A DNA stretch of 49,912 bases from assembly GCA_016793325.1 (NCBI GenBank), contig JAEUKI010000008.1, forward strand, positions 1-49,912. The letters are read 5' to 3'. The position numbers and the translations under genes were made by a program. Below are positions 9,170-17,986 of the stretch, in pieces. Source of the stretch: Myxococcales bacterium. GTDB lineage: Bacteria; Myxococcota_A; Polyangia; Polyangiales; Ga0077539. The notes beneath the pieces were generated by a model, which did not search any database, was not told the DNA's origin, and worked only from the letters and a program-made list of their open reading frames with translations. The stretch's first letter is position 1. Every line of letters begins with the position of its first letter.

Positions 9170-10393
9170 ATGTCGGTTCGACCTGCTCTTGCTCAATCGG
9201 CGCTCTCTTCTGCTTACGGGCAGCGCTCGATCTTGCTTTGCGTCGTGCTCGGCGCGGCGGCGTGTTCGCTCCCGCACTCGATGTTGCGGCAAGACGGCGG
9301 ACTGCAAGACGCGCGCGATGTGCCCACGGACATGCGCAACGACGTGCCCGGCGACGCGGGCGACGTGATCGACGACAGGCCAGACGACGTGCCGGACAGC
9401 GGCATCGACATGGATGTGACCGACACGGGCGTCGATGTGCCGGACTCGGGCGTCGATGTTCGCGACACGGGTGTTCCGCTCGACGTGCCCGACACGGGGA
9501 TCGACACGGGCGTGGATACAGGCGTCGATACGGGCGTCGACACGGGCGTGGACACGGGCGTGGACACAGGGACGTGCCGTACCGTCACGTGCGGGACGAC
9601 GTGTTGTCGCGCCGGAGAGATGTGCGCACCGGACTCGACGTGCGCCGCGACGAGCTGCGATGCGCTGTTCGCGGCGAACTCGATGATCACCGAGGGCGTG
9701 TATCGCATCGCGCCGCCGGGGCTTCCGCCGCAGCCGACGTACTGTCGATTCAGCCCGCACTCGAGCGCGATGGGCGGGTGGACCCTCGTGATGCGCTCGG
9801 TCTACACGTACGACGGGCAGACGTCGTTGCTCGCGACGGACTACAACAATTTCTACACGACCCCTGTGGGAAACCCCTCGCCGGGCGGCGTGTTTCGCCT
9901 TCCGGGACGATACTGGCCGACGTTCTCTGTGCGTGGAGGCGGACGGCAAGAGCACTTGTTCGTGCTCACGCCTCGCACGGACATGGGAGCCGATTGCTCG
10001 GCGCTGTTCTTCAAGTTCGACGACGGTCGGTGGACCTTCACGGCTTCGGGACCCGGGACGATTTCGAACGTTCCTGGCGGCGGCGGTCGCTTCTTCAACA
10101 GCAACCCCAACGGCAGGTTTCACACGACGAGCGACGACATGACGATGTCGCGCTGCGTGACGGACCCGATGCTGCGGAGCGTTCCGTGGACGTACAACAA
10201 CTGCGGCGGCTTCTCGCCGGCGCGACAGTTTGGAATGCAAAACGGCGGCGTGCCGCGGCCGTTCTTGGTGGACCTCGAGATGGGCACCGACATCCGAGGC
10301 ACCTCGCTCACGACCGCGTGCGGCTCTGCGACGCCGCTGCGAACGACGGACAACTACGAGATCCTCACGTCCGTCGAGTACTACATTCGCTGA
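9170..10393 (+). CDS. Surface lipoprotein with Asp-rich repeat stalk and fibrinogen-like domain
   Basis: The protein has 407 residues. It begins with a signal peptide and lipobox (VLGAAAC, Cys32). Next comes an acidic stalk of PDSGVDV and DTGV repeats to about residue 135, a short Cys-rich patch (CRTVTCGTTCCRAGEMC), and a fibrinogen-C-like module. That module shows the typical GVYRI...YCRF...GGWTLVMRS opening and an NNCGGFSP segment near its end. Such modules in animals bind glycans or proteins, so a surface adhesion or recognition role is plausible. I chose the ATG at 9170, which puts the signal peptide at the N-terminus. It sits between sugar genes but looks like a separate transcription unit. 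Confidence 0.82.
   Translation: MSVRPALAQSALSSAYGQRSILLCVVLGAAACSLPHSMLRQDGGLQDARDVPTDMRNDVPGDAGDVIDDRPDDVPDSGIDMDVTDTGVDVPDSGVDVRDTGVPLDVPDTGIDTGVDTGVDTGVDTGVDTGVDTGTCRTVTCGTTCCRAGEMCAPDSTCAATSCDALFAANSMITEGVYRIAPPGLPPQPTYCRFSPHSSAMGGWTLVMRSVYTYDGQTSLLATDYNNFYTTPVGNPSPGGVFRLPGRYWPTFSVRGGGRQEHLFVLTPRTDMGADCSALFFKFDDGRWTFTASGPGTISNVPGGGGRFFNSNPNGRFHTTSDDMTMSRCVTDPMLRSVPWTYNNCGGFSPARQFGMQNGGVPRPFLVDLEMGTDIRGTSLTTACGSATPLRTTDNYEILTSVEYYIR
9491..9574 (+). repeat. 12-bp in-frame tandem repeat coding D-T-G-V units
   Basis: Seven consecutive 12-base units encode DTGI, five copies of DTGV and DTGT. Synonymous differences (gac/gat, acg/aca, gtg/gtc) show that the copies are not all freshly made. Unit number could vary between strains and change stalk length. 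Confidence 0.85.
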
Positions 10394-10452
10394 GCGCTCT
10401 CGATCCGCGCGTGAATAGCCCTCGCGCGCAGGGACACTGACGCAAGGTTCGC

Positions 10453-11865
10453 ATGCACTTCGATTACATCATCCCCACGCTGTATACGAACAGCGATGTG
10501 GATTACTACGACGACGTCGCGCGGCAGCTGAGCAAGACCGGCGCGACGGTCGCGATCCTCGCCATGACCCGCGAAGCGCGGGCGCGACTCGAAGAGCGCA
10601 AGCAGCCGCACGTGTTCTTCGTGTACGAGGGGTTCGATCCCAACCGAGACGTGAGCGACGCAGAGCTCGCTGATCTCGAGCGGCGCTACGCGCTCGGGTC
10701 GATCAACGACCTGGTGTTTCCCGAAGAAATGATGCCCGGGGCGCAGCCGAGGGCGATGCTCATCCGCCGCGCCGCGCACGTGTTTCGGTTTCTCGAGGGG
10801 CTCTTGCGCGAGCACACCGCGTCGTTGTTCATCAACAACGTGGGGCCCGAAGTCATCCGCCGCTGCCTGCGCAAGATCTCGGACGCGGGCGGTCCCACGA
10901 GCGTCGTCGTCGATTTCGCGCCCATCCGCGGCCGCACTGCGCTCACGACAGACGACGTCATCTGGGACGACCTTCCGCGAGAGCTGCCGCCGCTCGCGCC
11001 GTCCGATCGCGCCGCGATGGAGCGCTACGTCGCCGACGTCACCGGCGGAATGAAGTCCTTCGCCCAGCCCGCGAAGCTCGGCGTCGGACCGAAGAACTTC
11101 CTCAACGCCGCCAAGCTCGTTCGCGCGAGCGTCGAGTCGCGCCTGCGCGGAGAGAACTTCGACGTCTCCGTGGGCGAGCTCATCAAGATCCGCGCGCAGC
11201 GCGCGGCGCGGCGCGTGGTCAACCCGCGCTTCTACGAGATGCCCGTCCCGGGAGAGAAGTACCTCTTCTTTCCGCTGCACTTGATGGACGACTCGGCCAT
11301 CACGATTCGCGCGCCGCAGTTTCAGAAGCAAGAAGCGCTGCTCGAGTACCTCGCGGCGCGCGCGCTGCCCGCGGGCTACAAGCTCTACGTCAAGCCGCAC
11401 CCCAACGGGCTCGACATCTATCCCGTGGGGATGATCGCGCAACTCGCGAAGATCCCTGGCGTTCGACTGGTCAATCCGCTGGTCAACTCGCACGAGCTCA
11501 TCCGCGGCGCCGCGGCCATGGTCGTGATCAACTCGACCGTGGGCTTCGAGTCGCTGTTCTATGGCAAGTCCGTCGTGACGCTCGGCCGCGTGTTCTACCG
11601 GGGGTACGGGCTGACGACGGACGTCGAGAACCTCGCGGACGTTCGCGACGCGGTCGCGCAGGCGCTTCGACGCCCGCCGGACCTCGAGCGGGTCTATCAG
11701 TTTCTCTCTGCGTGCCATCGCGCGACGTGGCCCGCGGTGCCCTTTCTGCGCTCGGACGAGAACCTCGTCGCGCTGTGCGACGGCATCGCCGACAAAGCGC
11801 GGCGCTTGGGCGTCACCGTCGGAACGCCGCCCCGTCGTCCGCCGATGCCCGCGCTCTCTGCGTGA
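10453..11865 (+). CDS. Capsular polysaccharide synthesis protein (KpsC/KpsS-like)
   Basis: This 470-residue protein resembles the PF05159 capsule family. The clearest part is the C-terminal half: LYVKPHPNGLDIY near residue 314, then INSTVGFESLFYGKSVVTLG and a LENLADV-like tail, a layout shared with GT-B-fold Kdo transferases of capsule linkers. It is probably a cytoplasmic glycosyltransferase, possibly using a CMP-activated acidic sugar such as the one predicted for this locus. The ATG at 10453 is preceded by AAGG. The N-terminal 300 residues are less conserved to my eye, so the donor is uncertain. Confidence 0.75.
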   Translation: MHFDYIIPTLYTNSDVDYYDDVARQLSKTGATVAILAMTREARARLEERKQPHVFFVYEGFDPNRDVSDAELADLERRYALGSINDLVFPEEMMPGAQPRAMLIRRAAHVFRFLEGLLREHTASLFINNVGPEVIRRCLRKISDAGGPTSVVVDFAPIRGRTALTTDDVIWDDLPRELPPLAPSDRAAMERYVADVTGGMKSFAQPAKLGVGPKNFLNAAKLVRASVESRLRGENFDVSVGELIKIRAQRAARRVVNPRFYEMPVPGEKYLFFPLHLMDDSAITIRAPQFQKQEALLEYLAARALPAGYKLYVKPHPNGLDIYPVGMIAQLAKIPGVRLVNPLVNSHELIRGAAAMVVINSTVGFESLFYGKSVVTLGRVFYRGYGLTTDVENLADVRDAVAQALRRPPDLERVYQFLSACHRATWPAVPFLRSDENLVALCDGIADKARRLGVTVGTPPRRPPMPALSA

Positions 11866-12025
11866 GGCCCTCCGCTGCGTCGCTCACGCGGTCCCCTTCG
11901 GTTGAAATCGCCTGGGGCTTGGCGTAACTGGTAGCGATCACCAACGAGACACGTGAACGTTTGGGTGTTCGTTGCAACTGATGATGGATCTGATTCGAAG
12001 CAATTTCAGCCACCGGCGGTGAATC

Positions 12026-13063
12026 GTGTCGACAAGTCAACTCGAACAAGTCCCGTGCCCCCTCTGCGCCAACGAAGGCGAATTCCTCGCTTTGACGGTG
12101 CCGGACGGCGACGAGAACATTGCCAACTACGGCAGCATCTACGCTGGCGTGACGAAGAGCCGATGGGTGGCCTGTGGCAAGTGCGGCTTCGTTCATCAAA
12201 ATCCGCGGCCGTCGCTGCAAGCGCTGAACGAGTTCTATGCGCAGTCGCGCTATCACAGCGCGCTCAACTACAACCGTCGTCGGCTCGACGCGCAGTTCAA
12301 GACCGCGTACGCAGCGGACTTGGATTTCGTGTCCAGACACGTCCCGTCCCACGTGAAGTCGGTCTTCGATGTGGGCTGCGGGCTCGGGTACGCGTTGGCC
12401 AAGCTCCGCGATCGCGGCTGGGCCGCGGCAGGGATCGAGCCCGACGAGGGCCGGCACAAGTACGCGACGGAGCAGCTCGGGCTGACGGCGGTGCAGCGCG
12501 GGATCATGAGCCGCCAGATCGTCCCGACGATGCAGGTGGACATGGTGTACAGCCACCACGCGTTCGAGCACGTGGCGGACCTCGACGACGTGATGGACGG
12601 CATCAAGAAGGTGCTCAACCCCGGAGGGTACTTCTTCTGCGCGGTGCCGACGTACTACCGCAATCGTTCGAACATGTCGAAGCTCTATCTCAACTCGGGA
12701 CACTACTCGAGCTTCACTCACAAGTCGCTCATGCAGCTGTTGAGTCGGCACGGCTTCGAGTACGTCGTTCACGAGTACTTCAACGACTACGGCAACGACG
12801 TGACGGACGACCTGCTCTTGCTCGCGAAGTTCACTGGCAAGAACAGCGACCCCGCGTCGTACTACGAAGACCCGCGCGCGGTGCAGCGCTACGTCAACGT
12901 CGTCAACCCGCTGCGCTCGATCGTGTTTTCGCCGGTGTACGCCGTGGCGTACCAGCGGCTGTCGCGGCGCTTGATGGTGCCGCACCTGCAGCTCATCTTC
13001 CGCGATCCAGGGGAGTTTCTTCCGCTGGTGGTCGATCGGCTGCGCGGCCGGCGCTCGACCTGA
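12026..13063 (+). CDS. Class I SAM-dependent methyltransferase with N-terminal zinc-ribbon
   Basis: The protein has 345 residues and starts at GTG 12026. The N-terminus has two Cys pairs (CPLC near residue 11 and CGKC near residue 52) that probably bind zinc. They are followed by FVHQNPRP, typical of sugar C-methyltransferase-like proteins. The SAM-binding motif FDVGCGLGYALAKL is near residue 115, with acidic residues in GIEPDEG, and SHHAFEHVADLDDVM is the usual post-motif. It likely methylates a nucleotide sugar or the growing glycan; substrate unknown. A long leader (11866-12025) precedes it. Confidence 0.85.
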   Translation: MSTSQLEQVPCPLCANEGEFLALTVPDGDENIANYGSIYAGVTKSRWVACGKCGFVHQNPRPSLQALNEFYAQSRYHSALNYNRRRLDAQFKTAYAADLDFVSRHVPSHVKSVFDVGCGLGYALAKLRDRGWAAAGIEPDEGRHKYATEQLGLTAVQRGIMSRQIVPTMQVDMVYSHHAFEHVADLDDVMDGIKKVLNPGGYFFCAVPTYYRNRSNMSKLYLNSGHYSSFTHKSLMQLLSRHGFEYVVHEYFNDYGNDVTDDLLLLAKFTGKNSDPASYYEDPRAVQRYVNVVNPLRSIVFSPVYAVAYQRLSRRLMVPHLQLIFRDPGEFLPLVVDRLRGRRST

Positions 13064-13075
13064 ACCGCGGCGGTT
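13063..13075. terminator. Small dyad between convergent stop codons
   Basis: AACCGC-G-GCGGTT forms a six-base-pair palindrome that overlaps the stop codons of the two convergent genes ending at 13063 and 13074. It could help stop transcription from both sides. The stem is short and there is no T tract, so this is only a possibility. Confidence 0.25.
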
Positions 13076-13907
13076 ACGAGTGGCTCATGCTGAAGGCGCC
13101 GCTCTGGTAGACGCGGCAGAGCATGGGCTTGCTGTTGGTCGAGGGCAGGTCGTCGATCTGCACCGCGAGCTCGGGCGGGAGGTTCTCGATCTCGTCCATG
13201 CGAAAGACGGTCTTCTCGCAGCCGAGGGGCGCGAGCTCGCAGGGCTTGGACAGGACCACTTTGCGCGTCGCCGTGTCGATGAGCTGGTGCTCGAGGCGAT
13301 GGCGCGCGCGCGAGGGGTTGCACTGGTAGAGGACGACCTCGCGCAGGCCGCGGGTGTTGAGCGTCTGGTGGCTGACGAACGCGCCTCCCGCTTGGTTCGC
13401 GGGGTCTGCGACAGAAGTCGGATGGATGTGCGAGACCGATCCCGTCTCGGTGTTCTCGTAGAACATGTAGAACTGCGCGCTGATCTTGCCCATGTCGTGG
13501 TACTCGCGGCGGCGGCGAGCGTCCGGGATCATTCGGACGAGAATGACGCCGCGGTCCGATCGAATCGCGTGGTCGCTGAACAGCGTTTGGATGTCGAGGT
13601 TGCAGGACCCGAAGTGCATCACCGGCCGCTGCTCGCGCAGGACGACTTCGCCGCGCGCGTCGAGGAAGGTGATCTCGACGCGCGCCGAGGTCTCGATCCG
13701 CGACAGGAGCGTCGAGTAGAAATTGTTGGCCGCGAGAAACGACCGCGTCTTGCCGTCGTTGACGTACATCTGCGCGACGGGCGGGCCGAGGTGGCAAGGG
13801 ACCGCGAAGGTGTAGGCCTTCTGCAGCGCTTGCTTCACAGGAACCGGGATCGCGCGCTTCGTCGACTGGAGCAGGTTGCGCAGGTTCAATTGTTCACGCA
13901 GGCTCAT
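13074..13907 (-). CDS. Hypothetical protein, distant paralogue of its upstream neighbour
   Basis: This 277-residue soluble protein belongs to no family I recognise. After a basic N-terminus there is a segment with alternating polar and hydrophobic residues (VEITFLDARGEVVLREQRPV), then NLDIQTLF and GVILVRMIPD, which looks like beta-sandwich repeats. The same order of motifs appears in the protein encoded at 13904-14842 (LTVYQPDGRVRETVQDV, TIDCAPFV, ILVFHLIPL). Its start overlaps that gene's stop (ATGA), so the two are probably made together. No signal peptide or catalytic motif is seen. Confidence 0.75.
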   Translation of the reverse strand: MSLREQLNLRNLLQSTKRAIPVPVKQALQKAYTFAVPCHLGPPVAQMYVNDGKTRSFLAANNFYSTLLSRIETSARVEITFLDARGEVVLREQRPVMHFGSCNLDIQTLFSDHAIRSDRGVILVRMIPDARRRREYHDMGKISAQFYMFYENTETGSVSHIHPTSVADPANQAGGAFVSHQTLNTRGLREVVLYQCNPSRARHRLEHQLIDTATRKVVLSKPCELAPLGCEKTVFRMDEIENLPPELAVQIDDLPSTNSKPMLCRVYQSGAFSMSHS

Positions 13908-14842
13908 GCGAGGCTCCCGGACTTGGATTGGGTGTTGAGCAGCGAAGACGCGGCGAAGTCACGGATCGCGCGGGCGCGCGTCGGTCCAGAGACCTGACTG
14001 CCGTAGTAGAGAGGCGGAAGCGAGTGCTCGACGGCGAGCGTGCGCTTCGGCTCGTTCATCGTGAAGGTGAGGGGCAGCATCGTGGCGTCCGTGCAGACCG
14101 CGTAGAAGCAGCAGAAGAACGGGTCGTCGCCGAGCCACCGCTGCGGGTCGTGCGCGTGCAGAACCGCGCGGATGTCGATCAGCCGGCTCTCGAACGGCGC
14201 GAGCGTCTCGGTCCACTGCGCGAGGCGCTGCCCGGATGTCCCGACGAGGGCGCAGCGCATCTCTGCGGACTTTCGATAGTCCGGCGCCATCGACGTGTGC
14301 ATCAGGCTGAAGAACGTGTTCAAGTGCTTGGAGACATAGCACTTGGGAGCCTGGATGATCGTCGTGCTCTCTTTGCTGAACTTGTCGTAGTTGAACGCGC
14401 CGCTCTGGTAGAGGACTCCCGAAGAGAACCCGTCGTCTTCTCGGTAGTACTCGACGTAGTGATCCTGCGCCGAGAGCAGCGCCCAGAGCTCTTCTTTGTG
14501 CACGTCGACCACGGGGCCGAGCGGAGACTCTCGCGACTGCTGCTCGAGCCGGAGCGGGATCAAGTGAAACACCAGGATGCAGTCGCCGGGCTCGCCCTTG
14601 ACGAACGGCGCGCAGTCGATCGTGCGCCGCTCGGATTGCTTCAGCACGGCCACGTCCTGGACGGTCTCGCGCACGCGACCGTCCGGCTGGTACACGGTCA
14701 GGTCGACTCGGTAGTCCGTCGCGTACTTCGCAGTCGACCCTGAGCTGTTCGAAAGCACGACGCGCGTCTGAAAGCCGCGGCTCACGAGCGTCCGAATCTG
14801 AAACGTGTGAACCGCCTTCAGGAGATAGTCCGTGACCAGCAT
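13904..14842 (-). CDS. Hypothetical protein, first of a paralogous pair
   Basis: The protein has 312 residues and no family that I can name. It seems to hold two beta-rich halves: one with LTVYQPDGRVRETVQDV, the other with LNTFFSLMHTS and LAPFESRLIDIRAVL. The latter lines up with LNTRGLREVVL and LAPLGCEKTVFRMDEI in the neighbour at 13074-13907. Both also carry the phrase YQSGAF. I chose the ATG at 14842; the frame is open further upstream, but that part opposes the flippase gene and is not coding-like. It is followed in the same direction by its paralogue with an ATGA overlap, and lies downstream of the ABC flippase gene. Confidence 0.75.
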   Translation of the reverse strand: MLVTDYLLKAVHTFQIRTLVSRGFQTRVVLSNSSGSTAKYATDYRVDLTVYQPDGRVRETVQDVAVLKQSERRTIDCAPFVKGEPGDCILVFHLIPLRLEQQSRESPLGPVVDVHKEELWALLSAQDHYVEYYREDDGFSSGVLYQSGAFNYDKFSKESTTIIQAPKCYVSKHLNTFFSLMHTSMAPDYRKSAEMRCALVGTSGQRLAQWTETLAPFESRLIDIRAVLHAHDPQRWLGDDPFFCCFYAVCTDATMLPLTFTMNEPKRTLAVEHSLPPLYYGSQVSGPTRARAIRDFAASSLLNTQSKSGSLA

Positions 14843-14970
14843 GGGCGACCGATACCATGTGGGGCGCCTCGGCGCAAGCGCGCGAGGTCGCGTTTGGTGA
14901 GTAAATTTGCAGGTAAACTGCGCGTGATGCCTTGGTTGCGCACGCGCCGCGAGATCTTCACGAGAAACGC

Positions 14971-16773
14971 TCACACGCTGCCGAGCGAGACGAGCCTTCG
15001 GAACTCCTCGCTCTTCTCGAGGAGCTCGTCCCACGTCCCCACGTGCGCGACGCGGCCGTGCTCGAGAAACACGAGGCGGTCGCAGCGACGGACGGTGCTC
15101 AGCCGGTGGGCGATCACGAACATGGTTCGGTCTCCGCGCGCGGCCTCGATCTCTTCGACGACCTCGTTTTCGGTCACGTTGTCGAGAGAGCTCGTGGCCT
15201 CGTCGAGCACGAGCACCGCGGGGTCGAGGTACATCGCGCGCGCGATTCCGATGCGCTGCCGCTGCCCTCCTGACAGTCGCACCCCGCGCTCTCCGACGGT
15301 GGACGCGAGCCCCTCGGGCATGCTCGCGACGAGCTTGTCGAGCCGGGCGATCTTGACCGCGTGCTGCAGGCGCGCCTCGTCGATGTCCTGGTCGGCGACG
15401 CCGAGGGCGACGTTGCGGCGCAGCGAGTCGTCGAGCAAATAGACCTGCTGCGAGATGTACCCGATGCTCCGCTGCCACGCGCGGGTGTTCTCTTTGGTGA
15501 GGGCGACGCCGTCGACCGTGATGCGGCCGCTCGTGGGCGAGAGCAGCCCGATCAACACGTCGACGAGGGTGGTCTTTCCCGCGCCGGTGCCGCCGATGAA
15601 CGCGACGACCTCGCCGCGCTTGAACTCGAGCGAGATGTCCGAGATCGCCGGCTTCGGCGCGTCTGGATAGGTGAAGCTCACGTGTTCGAAGGCGAGCTTC
15701 TCTTCGAACCGGAGCTCGCCCTTGTCGTTGCGCGCTTCTTTCGTGTACGCGTCGAGGTAGTTCAGGTCGTCGATGATCGAGTCGATCGTCGTCGAGAAGT
15801 ACCGAAGATCGCCGATCGCGTTGAGCATTCGAATGGCCGACGGGAGGATTCGGATGATCGCGAGCGCCATCATTCCGATGAGCGGCAGCAGCCGATCAGG
15901 GCTCCCCCCGCGGCCGATCACGATGATCGTCAGCAAGACGAGCCCCGCGACTCCGAAGGTCTCGAGCACCATGCGCGGGAGCTGCATGAGCGTCCGGTGC
16001 TTTCGCGTCGCGAGCGCGTGGCGCTGGCTGCTCCGATCGAACTCGTCCGCGAACGCCGCCTCGCAGCCGATCACCCGCGACTCTTTGATCGCGCCGAACG
16101 CTTGGTTTCCGTGCTGCGTCATCTCGCTCATCGCGCCGCGGACCTCGGCGCCGAGGGCGGTGTTTTGCTTGCGATACAGCCGCTGAACCCAGTACGCGCC
16201 GCCGCCGATCAAGAGCCCCACGACCGGGACCGCCACGGGCTCGATCACGAACATCGTGACCACGATCACGATGATGGTGAGCGTCTCGACGAAGATCGCG
16301 AACGCCGCGGGGACTCCCGAGTAGAAGAGCCCCGCGCTCTCGCTCGAGATGTTCTTCACGAGCTCGGCGGAGTTCTTTTGAAGAAAGTACGTATAGGGCC
16401 GGTGCAGGTACGAGAGCAGAAGCCCTCTCGACACGAGCGTCATGCGGTTGAAGACGAACCGGAGCTGCGTCGTCATCGCGAAGCCGAGGTAGGCGTTCTT
16501 CGCGATGAACACCGCGAGCAGCGCGAGGCCCGCGACGGTCAACACTTGCTGAGAGCTCTGCAGGTGCAGGGTCCGAACCACCCACCGGAGCGACGAGATC
16601 TCGTTGGCGAGCTGCGGCCGCTCGATCAGCGCGACGAACGGCATCACCAGGCCGATCCCGATGGCCTCGAAGATCGACGAGAAGACCAACAGCACAAGAA
16701 TCGCGACGATCTTGAACGAATCTCCGGGGCGCCTGTTGAGTAGCGACGCGTATTTCTTGAAAATCTCGATCAC
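14971..16773 (-). CDS. ABC transporter, fused permease-ATPase (PglK/MsbA-like glycolipid flippase)
   Basis: This is a 600-residue half-transporter. The N-terminal 330 residues hold about six membrane segments (ILVLLVFSSIFEAIGIGLVM is the first). The ATPase domain follows, with Walker A GGTGAGKTT near residue 395, signature LSGGQRQRIG, Walker B VLVLDEATS and the IAHRLS switch His. PglK-type proteins flip lipid-linked oligosaccharides across the inner membrane, and with PglC- and PglF-like genes in the same operon this is the best reading. No Wzx-type flippase was seen in the window, so this may be the only one. MsbA-like lipid export is the alternative. Confidence 0.9.
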   Translation of the reverse strand: MIEIFKKYASLLNRRPGDSFKIVAILVLLVFSSIFEAIGIGLVMPFVALIERPQLANEISSLRWVVRTLHLQSSQQVLTVAGLALLAVFIAKNAYLGFAMTTQLRFVFNRMTLVSRGLLLSYLHRPYTYFLQKNSAELVKNISSESAGLFYSGVPAAFAIFVETLTIIVIVVTMFVIEPVAVPVVGLLIGGGAYWVQRLYRKQNTALGAEVRGAMSEMTQHGNQAFGAIKESRVIGCEAAFADEFDRSSQRHALATRKHRTLMQLPRMVLETFGVAGLVLLTIIVIGRGGSPDRLLPLIGMMALAIIRILPSAIRMLNAIGDLRYFSTTIDSIIDDLNYLDAYTKEARNDKGELRFEEKLAFEHVSFTYPDAPKPAISDISLEFKRGEVVAFIGGTGAGKTTLVDVLIGLLSPTSGRITVDGVALTKENTRAWQRSIGYISQQVYLLDDSLRRNVALGVADQDIDEARLQHAVKIARLDKLVASMPEGLASTVGERGVRLSGGQRQRIGIARAMYLDPAVLVLDEATSSLDNVTENEVVEEIEAARGDRTMFVIAHRLSTVRRCDRLVFLEHGRVAHVGTWDELLEKSEEFRRLVSLGSV

Positions 16774-16822
16774 GGCTGCTTCCGAATTCGCAGAGTTGTC
16801 ACAAGCTCGATCATCAGAGTCT

Positions 16823-17977
16823 TCAGACTCCGCCGCGGGCGATGCGGATCGCGTCGCGGTAGACCGCGAGCATCTTTCGCGCGCTCGCGGCGTGGGAGTA
16901 CTCGCGTTGGGCGCGCTCGCGGCCCGCGAGGCCGAAGGCCGCTCGCTGCGCGGGGTCGAGCGCGAAGGCGATCGTGGCCTCGGCCATCGCGTCGACGTCG
17001 CGCACTGAAAAGAGCCTCGCGGTTTGCCCGTCGACGACCGCTTCGTCGAGCCCGTCGATCGCTGTTCCCACGACGGGGATCCCCGCGGCGTTGGCCTCGA
17101 GCGCCGCGAGGCCGAACCCCTCGTCGAGCGACGGAAACAAGAACACGTCGCTCACCGTCATGATCGCGGGCACGTCGTCGCGCAGCCCCAAGAAGCGCAC
17201 CGAGGGCCCGAGCCCCTCGCGCTCGATCCGCGCGAGGATCTCGTCCTTGAGCGGCCCCTGCCCGAGCAACACGAGCTTCGCGTTGGGCACCCGCGCGCGG
17301 ACGCGCGTGAACACGTCGAGGACGCCCGCGTGATTCTTCTGTTCGATGAAGCGACCGACGTGGAGCACGACGAGGTCGTCTTCGCTCATCCCGTGGTCGC
17401 GTCGAAACTGCCTGCGGGCTTCTTCTGTAGCGAGCGGCGGGATGCCCGCGCTCAAGCTCAGCATCCTGGTGTTGGTGCGCTGGCGCCAGTCCGGGATCAT
17501 GTGGTTCATGACCTTGCGCGAGAGCGCCGTGAGGATCGTCGCGTTGCCCTTGGTGAACGCGACGTTCGCGCGGCCGTAGACCTCGCGCACCTCGCGGAGC
17601 ACCGGCATCCGCGTGAGGCGCGTCTCGGGCGGCGATTGCCAGTGATGAAACGTGCTCACCGACGGGACGCCGGTCGCCTTCGCCACCGCCACCCCGAGCC
17701 CCGAGTACACGAATTCGTGTGTGTGCAGCACGTCGTACGCGCCGCTGCGCAAGAGCTTCGTCAGCCCCGCGAGGTAGCCGACGTGCGTCGGCCGAAGCGG
17801 GACGTGAAACACCTTGGCGCCGTGCTCGACCGCGACGTGCTCGAGCTTTCCCGCTTGCGGGAGCTTCAAGCAGAAGTCCAACGCGCACTCGGCGCGGTCG
17901 AACTCCTTGAGCATGTTGAGCAGCCAGATCTCTGCGCCGCCGTGACCCAGGGCCGTAAGCAGTTGAAGGACTCGCAC
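16823..17977 (-). CDS. Glycosyltransferase family 4 (paralogue of 37360-38604)
   Basis: A 384-residue GT-B enzyme that adds a sugar from a nucleotide donor in the cytoplasm. The N-terminal domain opens with RVLQLLTALGHGGAEIWLL (acceptor side). The donor domain has VLHVGRFIEQKNHAGVL and the E-x7-E motif in DEGFGLAALEANAAGIP near residue 285. It closely resembles the GT at 37360-38604 along its whole length, including LDFCLKLP and LRPTHVGYLAG, so the two are duplicates that probably differ in linkage or position. It lies just upstream of the flippase gene. Confidence 0.92.
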   Translation of the reverse strand: MRVLQLLTALGHGGAEIWLLNMLKEFDRAECALDFCLKLPQAGKLEHVAVEHGAKVFHVPLRPTHVGYLAGLTKLLRSGAYDVLHTHEFVYSGLGVAVAKATGVPSVSTFHHWQSPPETRLTRMPVLREVREVYGRANVAFTKGNATILTALSRKVMNHMIPDWRQRTNTRMLSLSAGIPPLATEEARRQFRRDHGMSEDDLVVLHVGRFIEQKNHAGVLDVFTRVRARVPNAKLVLLGQGPLKDEILARIEREGLGPSVRFLGLRDDVPAIMTVSDVFLFPSLDEGFGLAALEANAAGIPVVGTAIDGLDEAVVDGQTARLFSVRDVDAMAEATIAFALDPAQRAAFGLAGRERAQREYSHAASARKMLAVYRDAIRIARGGV

Positions 17978-17986
17978 GGCTCGTTA

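Noticed and set aside
9491..9574. CRISPR-like array
   Set aside because: The 12-bp units have no spacers and encode an in-frame D-T-G-V repeat of the lipoprotein.
11902..11930. TTGAAA with TAACTG 17 bases later, upstream of the methyltransferase gene
   Set aside because: The -10 match is poor, and promoters in this group cannot be called on a -35 alone.
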